Shown here in pieces: positions 12,669 to 25,100 of a stretch of DNA of 64,000 nucleotides. The notes below the pieces were generated by a model. That model searched no databases, was not told the origin of the DNA, and worked only from the letters and a program-made list of their open reading frames with translations. Source of the DNA: Bryum argenteum (lineage: Eukaryota; Streptophyta; Bryopsida; Bryales; Bryaceae); NCBI GenBank assembly GCA_037043015.1, contig CM073331.1, positions 2,129,501 to 2,193,500 of the forward strand. Reading direction: 5' to 3'. Every line of letters starts with the position of its first letter. The stretch's first letter is position 1. Both the position numbers and the translations under genes were made by a program.

Positions 12669-13034
12669 CCCTTAAACGCCCGAGCAAGCTCTCCGGAGGG
12701 GTTTGATTCCAACAGAATCTTCCTTGTAGCTCTCATTGTACTCAACGTTTCACTTATATTTTGATGTCAAACTGGTCACCTTCTTCTCATGCATTCAAAA
12801 AGTGAATTTTCACAATTCAAATTATAATTTGTATGAATGATTTTGTGGTTTGAAAGGATTGTGGTAGGTAGGTTGGGGTGGTACATAACCTTGTAGGAGG
12901 TTGCAAGCTCATCATTGATTGGTCCATTCATGATGCCCAAGTTCAAAAAGTGCACTATTCATGATGCCCAAGTCCAAAAGATGCTGTGATCCAATTTTGG
13001 GCTGCCCGTTTTAGACCCCAAGGGCGTTTAAGGG
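12669..13034 (+). mobile_element. TTAA-bounded MITE, CCCTTAAACG family copy 1
   Basis: 366-bp element with a perfect 13-bp terminal inverted repeat CCCTTAAACGCCC, flanked by TTAA at 12665-12668 and 13035-13038. The inner sequence is non-coding and unrelated to the CCCCTAAA families. Confidence 0.8.
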
Positions 13035-13241
13035 TTAATCACATTGGACACTTTGAACAACTTTATATCTTGGCCTTATGATCGGGTCAATCTAAGGGTG
13101 GTAAATAGAACTTGTCTAATCTGTTCAATGTGATAAGTAGTAACTTGTCTAATGTGACAACCTTGTTATGATTTGCATGCATTTGGAAGCTATGATTATG
13201 AACCAGATTTTCAAATTGAACAAAGTTTTGGCATAATTTAA

Positions 13242-13503
13242 CCCCTAGACGACCACGGCCACCGATTCGGCTTTTATTGTCAAGGCAAAAAAAAAAATTA
13301 CAGTCACCTTCAAATGTTACGATCTCACATCTAACGATGATCCAACGGTTGAAAATTTTAATATTACTACCAATGGTAGTGTACTTCAAGATCCTACGGT
13401 TGAAGTTATATAAAAATTCCAAAAATATTGTACGTACCCCCATTAGTACATAGTGGTCAGTGTTGGGATTTCAAGCTCCCAAAACATCGTGGATCTTTAG
13501 GGG
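13242..13503 (+). mobile_element. TTAA-bounded MITE, family A copy 3
   Basis: 262-bp element flanked by TTAA at 13238-13241 and 13504-13507. It shares the GCCGATTCGGCTTTTA and ATCCTACGGTTGAAGTTAT blocks with 10545-10805. The left TIR has drifted to CCCCTAGACG. Confidence 0.8.
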
Positions 13504-13886
13504 TTAAGTTCATCACTCATCATATCCTCCGTCCACTTTCTTGGTTGATTCTTTCTCTTAATACTCTTCTCCATATTTAAACACCTATACATGGGAATTT
13601 CAACAATAATATGTTGAAAAAACTTCAACAACAGTAAAAATTAAATGAACAAAAGATGTATTAGACTAGGTATTATACAAAAAGTAAAGTAAAAGACAAC
13701 CACCTTTTACATTATAATTTTAGAAGGGTAAAAGGAACTATGCACCATCCAAAGTACAAGGTGCTTGAGGGATTATGTGCTGCAAGAGATTGTGAGAAGT
13801 AAAGTGGACGAAGATGTTCACCTTTTTTGGTTCTCCGATTAAAAACATTCAAAACCTCGAGAAAACCTTGAGCATTTCCAGGTTAA

Positions 13887-14191
13887 TTCTTAAATGCCCA
13901 AGGAGGGTCTAGAGCCTGATTTTTGCAAATTGTCATAGATGAAAATGAATGCAAGCTATCTAGATCTCAACTGTAAAATCTTGTAGTATATTTGTTGTAG
14001 GTCATGTGGATCAAATTTGGAGTCATGAGGCCTCATCGATTGCAAGATCATAACATATTGGTGCTAAATTTTTTTAGAATATCCGCATTCTCACTTTGAA
14101 GTGAAAATGCTATCAACAAACATATTGGAATGAAAAATTCACCTTCTACAGAGTTGTTCAGCTTAATCAACACTATGTATAGTACAAAAAA

Positions 14192-14261
<70 letters not shown>

Positions 14262-14912
14262 TTTTAATTTTAAATCTTGGCTCAAATAATAACCTTGCAA
14301 GGGTGAAAACTGCCAAAATATCTACAAAGGAAAAAGGGTCGAAATCAACACCCATTGCAGTCAAATTCTTGACTTATTTTTAAAAATCTTCGATTGGGTC
14401 AAGGTTATATCTCTTAAACAATACTATATTTGGAACCTATCCTAAAAAATGAAGTTGAAATTCAACGGTGGATGAAGGAGATGTAACTCCTTAAAAAACA
14501 TCCACTTTTCACTTTTTTCATTGTAGAAACATCATTGATAAATCCAATACCAGAAGTATTCGGATCAGAAATCTTCTAATTACGAAGTTGTTAGATTTTA
14601 TCTCAAGATCATGATTATGTGACAAAAATCTATGAAAAAGAACCTCTGATTTCTCAAAATTGCCTTACAATGGTAAAACATGCCCCATGTACAAAAACTC
14701 AAAAAAGAAGAGCTGCCTTCACTAAAATGCACGCTATTTATTCATACTTCATTTTCTAGCCCTAAAATTTTTACTACACAAACTAGAGTTGATATGGAAC
14801 CCAACCCAAGTGACTTTGTTCAAAACAAAGTCCGCATAGAGAAGTTATGCCTTTTCAAAGTCTTTGCCCCTCATCTAAAATGTCGTTTTTCGACATCTTA
14901 GGCGTTTAAGCG
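13887..14912 (+). mobile_element. Decayed 1-kb TTAA element, CCCTTAAACG family
   Basis: Left end TTAA then TTCTTAAATGCCC; right end GGCGTTTAAGCG then TCAA. These match the CCCTTAAACGCCC TIR allowing mostly C-to-T type changes, which suggests an old methylated copy. It contains the TA microsatellite at 14194-14258. No coding capacity remains. Confidence 0.45.
14194..14258. repeat. TA dinucleotide microsatellite
   Basis: About 32 uninterrupted AT/TA repeats. Any reading frame through it is meaningless. Confidence 0.97.
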
Positions 14913-15415
14913 TCAAACTTGTTGTGAACTTTACACTGATTCTCAATACCCTATTATTCGTTTTATTATATTTTGTCCGGGGCTGCTTGAAGCTGAGGGG
15001 ACGCTAAAAAAGTTAAAGTTTGGAGGAATCTAAGAGTTAAAACTTGAGATTGTGTATAGGTGAAACCAATTTATTTATGAGAAAATTGTGTCTACACGCT
15101 TTGTTCCAAGGGGTGAAAGTCCCTTGGTCTAGACAACGCACCTTGGTCCCCCCTCCTCATCCCCTTCGACCCCAATCCCCTTTTAAATGACCAAAGGACC
15201 GTCACAAGTGGATTCTTATTTGATTATCTTTAAATAAAATTAAAAATAATTAAAAATTACGTGGATTGTTCACCTTAAATAAAACATCAATGGATTAGTT
15301 TTAATACATGTTTCACTTTCCTATCCTAGTTTTCTAAGTATGTATGTATATGGTGTCATGATATAAACATTGATAATTCAATTATAGACTAAATTTTATT
15401 ATCTACAAAATAAAA
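14913..15415. other. Intergenic DNA
   Basis: AT-rich, no gene and no clear element boundary seen. Confidence 0.4.
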
Positions 15416-15419
15416 TTAA

Positions 15420-16343
15420 CCCCTAAATTTTCTTGTGTTTTGGTAGCTTGAAACCTCAAAATTGCGACTTTATACCTCTATGGACTTCTCGGAGTATGAA
15501 ACAAAATTTTTCACTTTATTTCAACTTTCAAGCATAAGATGTTGTACCTAACTCTACTGTTAAGCATTTTCCCAAAAATTGACTGTTGGATGTTTATCAT
15601 CTCTAAGATCGTAATGTACAAAGTTGCAATAATAGGGCATTGCATGCGATGTGCGTTTTCAATGATGTAAGCAAGTTGATGATTGTTACCCAAAACATTT
15701 TGCTCATATTTTTTCCCATGTAGGTAACTAAGTTCAGTATGCACATTCAAAAAACTTAGGATTTCCGAATATTCCTAAGCCAAAAACAAAAACTGTTTCC
15801 TATAGAGAAGTCAAATTTCGCCTCAGATGTATAGAATTGGCAGACGTGAATATTGTGGGATGACAATTTTGAAATTGAAAAAAAGTAAACGGTGATTAGT
15901 TGCCTTTATGAATTTGTGATTTTCAAGCAATTATCATCATTAATTTTCAAGCTGTTGAAATCTCAAATTTTGACAAATTTTGAAAGAAATTATTCAAAAG
16001 TTACTATGAAGAGAGTCTTTGTAACTTTTGGAGGCTGCCCTTGTAAAATTAGTAATCTTTTTGACGTGGGTCACTTTCAACTGGAATTTAAGTAGTAACT
16101 CGATTCAAAAAACAAAAAAAAAAATCTAAATCCAAACTGCTCCATCTCATATCGCATCTCAAGAATTGCCATAGAAGATTCAAAAATTAAACTTTTACCT
16201 CGGGTTTTGTTGCACACACACACGTGGTAGTATGAAAAACACCCAATAAAAATCTTAGACAAAGACATTGATTTTAACCCAAAAGCCTCGACCGCCAAAA
16301 TTAGCAAAAGACCATCTCGATCTTCTTCAAGAAAAGTTAGGGG
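15420..16343 (+). mobile_element. TTAA-bounded element, 924 bp
   Basis: Flanked by TTAA at 15416-15419 and 16344-16347. The ends form a 16-bp TIR with one mismatch (CCCCTAAATTTTCTTG against the reverse complement of CAAGAAAAGTTAGGGG). Only short chance frames inside, so non-autonomous. Confidence 0.7.
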
Positions 16344-16516
16344 TTAAAATAAAAAATCATGCTCACAAAACATGGATCACCGCTTTTCACACACAAAATG
16401 AGTCAGAAACCTCCAATACATCTTTTATTTCTTTGATTATATGAGGGAAAGTAATGTGGTGAGAAACTGTTCCTTGGCTCTCAGCAGACAATCATACTTG
16501 AGTGAAGAAGAAGTCT

Positions 16517-16667
16517 ATCACCATATTCGTTTAATTGGGAATTTCTGCTAGATTGGGACTCTCTAAAATCTACAACTCGTATAGATTTTTCCACAAAATC
16601 TATGGTGGTTATAGATTTTAGAAAGTCCCAATCTCTCGAAATTTCCCAATTAAACGAATATGGTGAT
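16517..16667. repeat. Long near-perfect hairpin (foldback, miRNA-like length)
   Basis: The left arm starts ATCACCATATTCGTTTAATT and is matched by its reverse complement ending at 16667. The arms are about 65-68 bp, close to 90 percent paired, with a short loop near 16,590. Size and pairing suit either a foldback MITE or the precursor of a small RNA. No expression evidence is available. Confidence 0.75.
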
Positions 16668-16973
16668 AAGATCTTGGTTTCCGAGATTTGTGAAATGGTT
16701 CAAGGCATGAGAAGTCAGGCTGCTGGATTCTTCAACAAGTATCCCCAGTGGGATTTGCAGGGAAATCCATTGTCGCCGTGTGAACATTCACAAATGAACA
16801 GCATCTTCATTCTGTCATACGCTCAAGTACAACAACATTCGTATTTGGTGAGAACAAGTCACATTCGGGATTTATCAATCTCTACTACGTAATATTCTTT
16901 AAGATCCTTGGTGCAAAATTGCCTAGATTATAAGAAATGACCTTTTGTCTACTTCAGGCTCAAAGAAACTTAA

Positions 16974-17807
16974 CCCCTAAAGTTGAAAAGAGCCCGTTTT
17001 GGGGTCTGGTCAGCCAGCCAGGTACTTACTATGTTTAGCTCGTATGAAATTGAAAACCTTTTGCAAGTTGAAGAGTTTTTCCATAGCTTTTCGAAGAGTC
17101 ATTTCATGCTGCTAAATTCCTCATACTTTATGAGATATTTACGGTCAAAGTTTGAAAACACTATTTGAAATCTGCCCAGACTCTGGTATATGCTCGTTTA
17201 TTCTCAAAATCTGCCCAAAATAAATAAGATTGCAGGAACTTCAAAAATTCACCAAAAATTGAGATTTTACTTTTTTTCAATTTTTGTCTTCTGTACTTGG
17301 AAATGAGGTTGTAAAGCATGATTTCACCGTTTGGATCTGTCATCCGATTATTATTCACATGCCATTTTTATTATCAAAGAGGAGCCTTTGAAGTTGAATT
17401 TCAGTATACCTCCATGTGAAAGTAGTTTAAGCAGTTCATTAATTTTTATAGGTTGCATGAGGGTAAAAATTACATAGGCATGTTCTCAACTCACTTAGGA
17501 ACAAGAATTTGAAGAGCCTTATTTCAAATTTACTCTTAAAATTGGTTTTTTGGGCTCACAAAAAACTTCCGACCCATTTTGCAACAAGGGGAAAAATCTT
17601 TTTTTTTCTAACTTTGAATGTTATGATCTCACAATTTGTAAGGAATTTTAATCTAAGTTTCGGTACACACATACATGTTCAAGTTAGGTATAAGATCTTA
17701 CGGTTACATACTTGAGATTCCGTCAAAAGTTGAAAATTTTCATCTTGCATTGAAAGAGGGTGGTTTTGAGGAGTTCTGACAATTTTGGGGGCTTTCGACT
17801 TTAGGGG
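16974..17807 (+). mobile_element. TTAA-bounded element, 834 bp
   Basis: Flanked by TTAA at 16970-16973 and 17808-17811. The TIR is CCCCTAAAGTTGAAA at the left and CCCCTAAAGTCGAAAG read from the right, near 20 bp long with few mismatches. It is a longer relative of the truncated copy at 11379. No significant reading frame. Confidence 0.78.
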
Positions 17808-17811
17808 TTAA

Positions 17812-17963
17812 TCTAAGCATTACTTGAAAGAACTCAGAGTAGGATCTTCCAATCAACTTGTTTTTTTATTTGAGAATCAAATTTGGACTATTGATTCTTT
17901 TTCAATTGGAAGATTATAATGGTCAAAGTTGGTTGATTTTTGTTCCTGTGAGATATTTGGGGG
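17812..17963 (-). mobile_element. Partial family B TTAA element
   Basis: Carries the AAGCATTACTTGAAAGA and TTATAATGGTCAAAGTTGG blocks of family B (4261-4520) and ends TTTGGGGG before TTAA 17964-17967. It touches the 834-bp element directly, sharing TTAA 17808-17811. Confidence 0.5.
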
Positions 17964-18030
17964 TTAACATCACTTTGTAGAAATTGAAATGACCATAAGA
18001 TAATAAAAGAAACATATTGTTTGATGTTAA

Positions 18031-18255
18031 CCCTTAAAGGTCTAAGCGTGCCGTGGCGACCAGTAGAATACGGTGTATTTTGGTTGTATTTGGAGTGAAT
18101 GCACACCTTTAATGGGTTTGAGTTCAAAGAAGAAGTTGACATTTGAATTAATGCGGTTCTAATGAACTATTACGATTCCAATTTAGAGTTTCTTGTTGGT
18201 AGCAAATCCTAATTATACGACATCGTACATACTATCCCCAAGGGACTTTTAACGG
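18031..18255 (+). mobile_element. TTAA-bounded MITE, CCCTTAAA family copy 2
   Basis: 225 bp between TTAA 18027-18030 and 18256-18259. TIR is CCCTTAAAGGTC at the left and CCGTTAAAAGTCC read from the right, imperfect but in register. Confidence 0.6.
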
Positions 18256-18540
18256 TTAATGTTATTAATCATTGAATTTTGTGTTCTATTTCTTGTTGAA
18301 AGGTTGTGTAATCTACATTCACTCACACACAAGACCAATAGTTTGATTTGGTATGAATATCTAAGTCTATGGTACAATGATGACTTTTTGACCATTTTAA
18401 TAGTTTGATTTATTTGAGATTATGGTATTATCGAGGGATTCTTGATCACTAAACAATAGTTTTATTTCATATGAAAATTGTGAATGATAGACTATTAACT
18501 AAGGTATAGTATGGGTATTTAGTATATTGTAACTTAGGTA

Positions 18541-18665
18541 CCAAGAGCCTTAGCTTGGTGGTTAGGGCTCATGGCCCCTAATGTTTTCTATGCTACTGTG
18601 GTGCTTGCCACCATAGTTCACCCAACTATGGTAGGAGGTTCTTAAAATTTGTTGTATAGGCAGTT
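18541..18665 (+). mobile_element. tRNA-derived SINE copy 1
   Basis: TAGCTTGGTGG at 18551-18561 matches a polymerase III box A. The following block (GTGGTGCTTGCCACCATAG ... CAACTATGG ... AGGTTCTT) is shared with the copy at 20305-20425. Box B is lost or deleted here. There is no tRNA fold, so a SINE rather than a tRNA gene. Confidence 0.5.
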
Positions 18666-20304
18666 CAAAGCCGTTGGCTGGACACGAGGTCGGGTATCTC
18701 TAAGCCACTAAGAAGTAACATATTGTTCACTCCGAGAGGAGATAATAGTCCCACCACTGGTGTCATGACCTTTGGGCATGCATTCAAAGATAGAGATAGG
18801 TCAAAATACACACTCTATTTGCACGCGCCTCATATAAGGTTGAAGTTTGTCTTCTTCTTCTATCTTGTACTTTGCACCCATCACATACACCATGAAGGTA
18901 GGTTATTATATATACATCAAACACAAGCCATGGTATATAGTACATCCAATCATAGGACTTTTCATGAATAGTCAACTTACTAAATTATGCACTATATCCT
19001 ACAACTCATTTGTACAATGCATTATGTATACTAATTATCAAACTTTAAAATTTAAAAAGACCTCATTACAAACAAATCCTTTAGTTGCACCTAAATATTT
19101 GTGGATCCACTTGAGATGAAATTTGATGAAGAGAGACACATACTTCATCAATAAATGAGACTCATATTTTAATACAATAGTGTAACTAATCTACTATGAA
19201 ACATATTCTTATTCGATTAGTAGCATGTTGAATCTATTTTTTTTTTTGTTATGAATGCCAAAGTATCCTAGTCATAGTATTAAATTGATCATCTTAAGCA
19301 TAATTGTAAATTTTGTAATCTCTTTGCAAAGAAGTTTGTCTATCTTATACATCCTACATCTAAGATTATTTGCTATTCAAATTATATGTTTAAACATACA
19401 AGGTCAACTTATATGATTTGCAAATCAAATTTACTAAATTTTGGCTGGTTGTACTGTTAAAATTAAGATTCTAAAATATTTCTTAATTAAGTAATATGAC
19501 TTCTTAAAAGCTAACCAACCAATGGATTATCCTGGGACTTTTTGGGGGTGTTCCAGTATTGACCCTTTCCCTCCGGAATTAATTAATAGACTCTATAGAA
19601 GACCTAAATGTTACCCAAGTGATGCATGTGTTATAATTGAATAGTTTTTGTTCATTTGTTGAAGTTTGAAGTTTGAAGTTTCAACATTAAAATGGAAAGG
19701 TAAAGAACTCAAAAAGTGTTCAAATTTTGAGTGAAGTTTCTTTGTGGAGTAATTATGTGAATGTGATATTTGAATACTACTTCCATTAGAATTATAGCTC
19801 ACTAAAAACTCTTATATACTTGTTTAAGAAAGAGAGTCCAAATGTTTCAAACCACGGAACATATTAGAAGATGTAAGTCATGCAAGGTTAAAGATATTGT
19901 AATCGATAAAATGAAACAATATCGACTACCAAAAGTCAACATTGTAAAAACATTGAAAACTGAGTTATTAAATAGAGACTACAAAAAGTCTCCATGTAAC
20001 AACTTTGCCCTAAGAAAGTAAACCTACAATGATTCTGAAAAGCAAGCACCATGGGGGCGCATTTAAAAGTAAAGGGGCTCTCAATTATAGAGTCGTGAGA
20101 GGGTAACTTGACGGCCCCTATTAGCAATTTTTGCATAAATGGCAAATAATGAAATTCGAAATGTAGAAAGAGCCTTGTGAAGGAGCTTTTGAATGGTCCA
20201 TTTGGAGATACTTTTAGTATGACTTCTGGTCATGGAATATCGAATTCACCTTGCAAATTGGTGTTTTATATAGAAAGGTTGACCTTTCTGAGGCAACGAC
20301 AAAG
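18666..20304. other. Intergenic AT-rich DNA
   Basis: Short chance frames only. No gene, inverted-repeat element or long tandem repeat stands out. Confidence 0.45.
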
Positions 20305-20425
20305 CTTTGGCAACTTGGCTTGATGGTTGGGGCTTACACTCAAAAATGAGAAGGTTGTGGGTTCCATGCACCATGGTGCTCACCACCATGATACACTCAA
20401 CTACGGTGACAGGTTCTTGGACTTC
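20305..20425 (+). mobile_element. tRNA-derived SINE copy 2
   Basis: Box A TGGCTTGATGG at 20316-20326 and box B-like GGTTCCATGC at 20360-20369, spacing 33 bp, followed by the same CACCA-palindromic block as copy 1. This is the arrangement of a plant tRNA-related SINE head. Confidence 0.55.
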
Positions 20426-20553
20426 AAAATTGTTTATGCCAAAAATTATGAACACTAACTAAACTTTGAGGCTCAAGATATTCATAAACAAGAGTGAATG
20501 CCCCATGGATATAAACTTTAAAATTAGGGTTTGTCCAATCAACTAACTCTTAA

Positions 20554-20786
20554 CCCTTAAACGTCAGACCCAGCCCGAGGGGTTGGGTGTTTTTTTGAGA
20601 GAATCTTGCTCATAACTTACACTCCATTATACCAAATGGAATTTTTAGAATTCCAAATTGAGCACCTTAAAGAGATCTATACTTTCTTAGAATAGAGCTC
20701 AAGCAAATTAAAAATAGAATAATGCTAAAAATGGAGTTTAAAAGAGATTTGGGTGTGGTATCAGGAAAGCATATGACGTTTAAGGG
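20554..20786 (+). mobile_element. TTAA-bounded MITE, CCCTTAAACG family copy 3
   Basis: 233 bp with a perfect 12-bp TIR CCCTTAAACGTC, flanked by TTAA at 20550-20553 and 20787-20790. Non-coding. Confidence 0.8.
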
Positions 20787-20790
20787 TTAA

Positions 20791-22189
20791 CGAGACAAAA
20801 TTTAAGAACTTATCCTTGTTTGTTACACATAATTGGGCTTCCTCAAACTTTGGACTAAACAAAGTTGCACTTTTAGAGTTGCTTACCCCCCCCCCCCACA
20901 TGTCAATAAAGTCTAGAGACTCTTCAAGCAACGAAAGGGGTGCTCACCTTCTCAAAAGCTCTGCTCACTAAAGTGTACAGAGAGCACAGAGTACAGACTC
21001 CACATTCAAGTTTGGGGGTAAGCGGACTTGGTACAGTCGTTCACCGACATCAACACTGGGTATAAAGGTGGAGAAATACGGACATACATAATTATTTGCT
21101 TCGCAGGAAACTTCCATGTCAAAATACCAGAGCTCTGCCTCCGTGGGAGAGAACGATTGCATGATGAAGCAAAAGAATGGGAAAGGAGCCAAGATCACAG
21201 GCTCCCAAAAGGTGTGCAATAAAATAGTGCATGGTCGTCAAGACAGGAAGCCAACCAGTCGAGAGGGACGACCAAAATATATACATCAAAGAAGAGAAAG
21301 CAACAACGAACGCGCCAGCGCAGGCTTCGGCGCGGCCATCGCTTCCGCAGCTTCCTTCCCCCTGCCTGGCTCCCCGGATCCGAATTAGCATTTCGGCATA
21401 TCCTTGGCCGACTCCCCCCTGCCTGGCCGACTTTCAATCTGCAGGTAGCAACCGAGAAGCCATCCATGACTGACTGACCCCGCCTGGCTCTCGTTGGCTT
21501 GCAAGTGGCCTGCCTTTGTGTTCTCTCTCACTCTGTCCGCCCTTTCCGTCGTTCGCAGCAACATTCCACTCGTGATTCTGAAACTGCACGCTCTCACTGA
21601 TCCTGTTGGATATTCTCTAGTTCTCGATGAGCTTGAATCAGACATATCTCGGACCTCGCACCTCCACGGCTAGTCTTGCATTGATCATCCGAAGCTGGGT
21701 AGCCGCGATGAATCGAGGTGGGGTTCACAAACTGCACTAGCTACTGATACCACTCTTTCGATGAACTTGGACCTCGTACCACCATTGATTTGGGACGTGT
21801 GTTTATTCAGGTTGGTCACGGAGCTAGCGATCGATCGAACACTGTAGATTTTGATTGATCGATCAGAAGCAAGCAGACTGAGGAGATTTTTGAGTGTGTG
21901 TAAATATTGATGTGGGAAGGATGTAGCTGTGGTAGGGTGAGGTAGCGAAATCCAGCTTACTCACCATGTCTCCATGTTATCCACGGCTAGTTAGCTCGAA
22001 GCTGGAATTTCATGCGTTTCCCGGAGTTTGAACCGATGATTGGATTGTCGATGGTGATGTAATACTTGACTTCAAGAGGACTTCATCTCCCGCAAGTTCC
22101 AAATTCCAAGAGCTGTACAGACACGAGCAGGGATATTCAACTTGGTGGTTGGAAAATAAAGAGAAGAAAAGGGGTGATCAAGGGGATTG
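20791..22189. other. Upstream region of the USP/kinase gene
   Basis: Starts AT-rich with a C-run at 20887-20899, then GC content rises from about 21,300. The last kilobase probably holds the promoter and 5' untranslated region of the gene starting at 22190. Several frames here have no recognisable domain. Confidence 0.4.
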
Positions 22190-25100
22190 ATGCGATCGAT
22201 GGCGATGGAGGGTGCTTTCGAAGCACGATTAGGTGTGGGAGAGAAGTCGGACAGATCGACCAGTAGCGCAGAAATTACTGAAGAGATTGAAGTTGCCGGT
22301 GGTGGTGGTGGTGGTGGTAGTGGACATGACGGTGTTGTGCTAGTCGTCATTGATGTGAATGAGAAACTCAGTTTGATTGCTTTCAACTGGGCTCTTGTTC
22401 ATGTCGTTCAGCGCGGCGACACTGTGCGCCTGCTGGGTGTTCTTCATCACATCATTAACCCAAGTACGTCTCTAACTTCAATTCCGTTGAAATATTCTGA
22501 TTTTGATTCGAAGTCGCACTATCCTCCTCCCGTCCTCCGTGGTGAACATAGCTGTGTGTGTGCGTTGAGGTTCTGGCAATCTCATTGGCATTTGTGCATA
22601 CCGATTTCTGGTATCATTGAGCATGAGAATTGTTCCTATGAAGAAAGTATCTCTATTACCCCACCAAAACTTTTTGGTGAAGGAAAACTATTCGAAAGTG
22701 GTGCATTATACGTGTGGGGCTAGATTTCCAGCCATAGAATGGGAGTCGTACTCTACCAACGGAACTAGTCGGGGTCTAAGCTTTCGAGTAGCTCATGAAA
22801 TTTTCGCAGTACATAATATCCTCAGTGTATGGTAGAATTGGAGCTTGTCAGACTGAAGTAAGTCCAAAAGGCTAGTGTTATGCTCTCAAATTTTCCTTTT
22901 ATCGAACCTTGGTAATGGTGTAAAACAGTGCTACACCGAACTGATTTTGCTTATGTACAGACAGTATCCAAATATACATGATCCTTTTGTTGAGTTCTTT
23001 GGCGTTCTGTTCATACGTGAGATCGATGAAGGCTGTTGTAGGAGCTTCAAGTAATATTGAATTTTTGCAGGAGCAATATTGATGTGTGTGTGTGTGTGTG
23101 GCATATGCAGTGGGATACAAATCTCGGGCTGATGAGAAGAGCTGGAACGGAGCCAGTCGGAGGGTTCTGGAAGAACAGATAGCCACGCATGTGGCCATCT
23201 TGAAGAGCGTCCCTTCCATTTACACTGTCGTTGAGAAGAAGGGGGTACGCAACTTTCAACCTTCTTTCCCGACCAATGATCGGTAATCCCGTGCTGAAAC
23301 TGCATAACTAAGGATTACAGATTTCTCATTCTCTGGTAGACTATATCCATTGGAATAAGGCAAATGAATCACTTCCTGGCAGGAATTGCAATTACACAGA
23401 CACCTCCTCGGATTCCGTCCACTTTCTCGGTGTCTTTATTTATTAGGACTCGCAAAATTGTCTATGTGTAATTATCTTCAAATCTTGACGACCAAGAGTT
23501 GGTCATCAAGCGAAGTGCCTTGATTGATAAATATCTATGGAAGGTTCTGTTCACATGATCGGATGATTATGCTCTTACCATGCTACGGTACTTTAGGAGA
23601 ATGAGAATGCTATATATATGTGCCTTGAAGCTAGACCTCTAGTATACGTGAGAGCAGAAGGAAGGAAATTATTCTTGATCTAGATTAGGAAGATTGAGGT
23701 ACTGTTGTGATTCGACGTTGGCTTGTGAATTGCTTTGAACTTCTTAAAGGATAATATAGCTTACTTGCTCCTTTATATGATTGTGCTGGATTTTCACTGG
23801 AAATGCTTCACGAAAGATGCAGTCATGTGCAGAATGCTGACGATTCTTTTACTGGTGCAGGCTAAGCTGGATATCGATGTGCGGGCTAATCCTCATCCCA
23901 AGAACCTTGTGATAGAAGAAGCCAAACGGCACGGTGCACGCTACGTCGTCATTGATAGGTAAAGAAACATATTCCATTATCAAACCTAACTAGTACTGAT
24001 ACAATCCACATGGTTAGAATTCACAGTGATATTAAAGAAGAGGTGACCATGTGCAAGTGCAGGCACATCAAGAAAGACAAGCAGTTCTACATTAACAACC
24101 TAACATGCTACGTAACGCGAGTAAAAACAATGACAATCATCGAGCACTTGCGACACGGAGTGCCTGCTCACTGCGGGCCCGGAGAGATCGACCCTGCCGC
24201 ATCATCGCCAACGACTGAAACTGAAACATCGAGTGTACCAACTTCAGTAGAGAATTCCAACTTCGAAGTAGCTATGCAGACACCACCATTGCAGCTGCAG
24301 CAACCCACTGCTGTGCGGCCAAACACTAGGACGACGTCATATGATCCGAATATTATCTACGATAGTCCTCCGAGGCAGCCTAACGGAGTGGAGTTTTACC
24401 CTCCTCAGCTCCGGGGGTACTCTTCTTACCGAAGTCCGAGTAATGGTCAGCTAGCTGTGCATGATTGGCTTGTCAATTCGGTTCATGGAACGGACCCTGA
24501 TGTCCGGTATTCGGCACCTGAATACGGTAAGTCTCATTTTTGCCATTTTGATTTGATTGCGATTATCTTATGTCAAATCTTAACCATTTAGCTACTTAGG
24601 AAAATCAAAGTCTCTCTTGCTCAGTTCATATTCTACTCGAGAACCTACCATCCTTCATTCTTTTTTCTTAACAGATCATTCACCTACTTAATCAAGCCAT
24701 AAGTTAGAGTAATTTCTCTTATCATATAGATGAACATGGTATGCAGGTCTCATGAAGATGGGCCCGGAGGCGGCGATGCACCATCAGTATTTAGCACCAA
24801 TGAGTCCATTCACAGAAGCAGCGCTCCAGGCGAATCTCTACTACTCGAACAACAACCCATACAACAACGGGACACAGCTACGACCTCCTGTCTACTCCAC
24901 TAATCCCCCAGAGAATAATCCGCCATACAATCCCCTTCTCACTCGAACGCGAACCACTCGAACCAACAGCACGCAAGGTGAGGATGCCTCGGCGCTCGCT
25001 GAGCTTATGGAGCTTCATCAGTTAGGAGGAGGAGAGAACAATCATCAGGGCACTCGAGGTGGTCCAATCTCAGTACATGCAATACGAGCAGATCCAAACT

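Noticed and set aside
14173..14364. Minus-strand frame through the TA repeat
   Set aside because: Consists mostly of alternating Tyr-Ile from the microsatellite.
21116..21645. Several overlapping frames upstream of the kinase gene
   Set aside because: GC-rich leader region; no domain, no splice logic, and frames on both strands are equally open.
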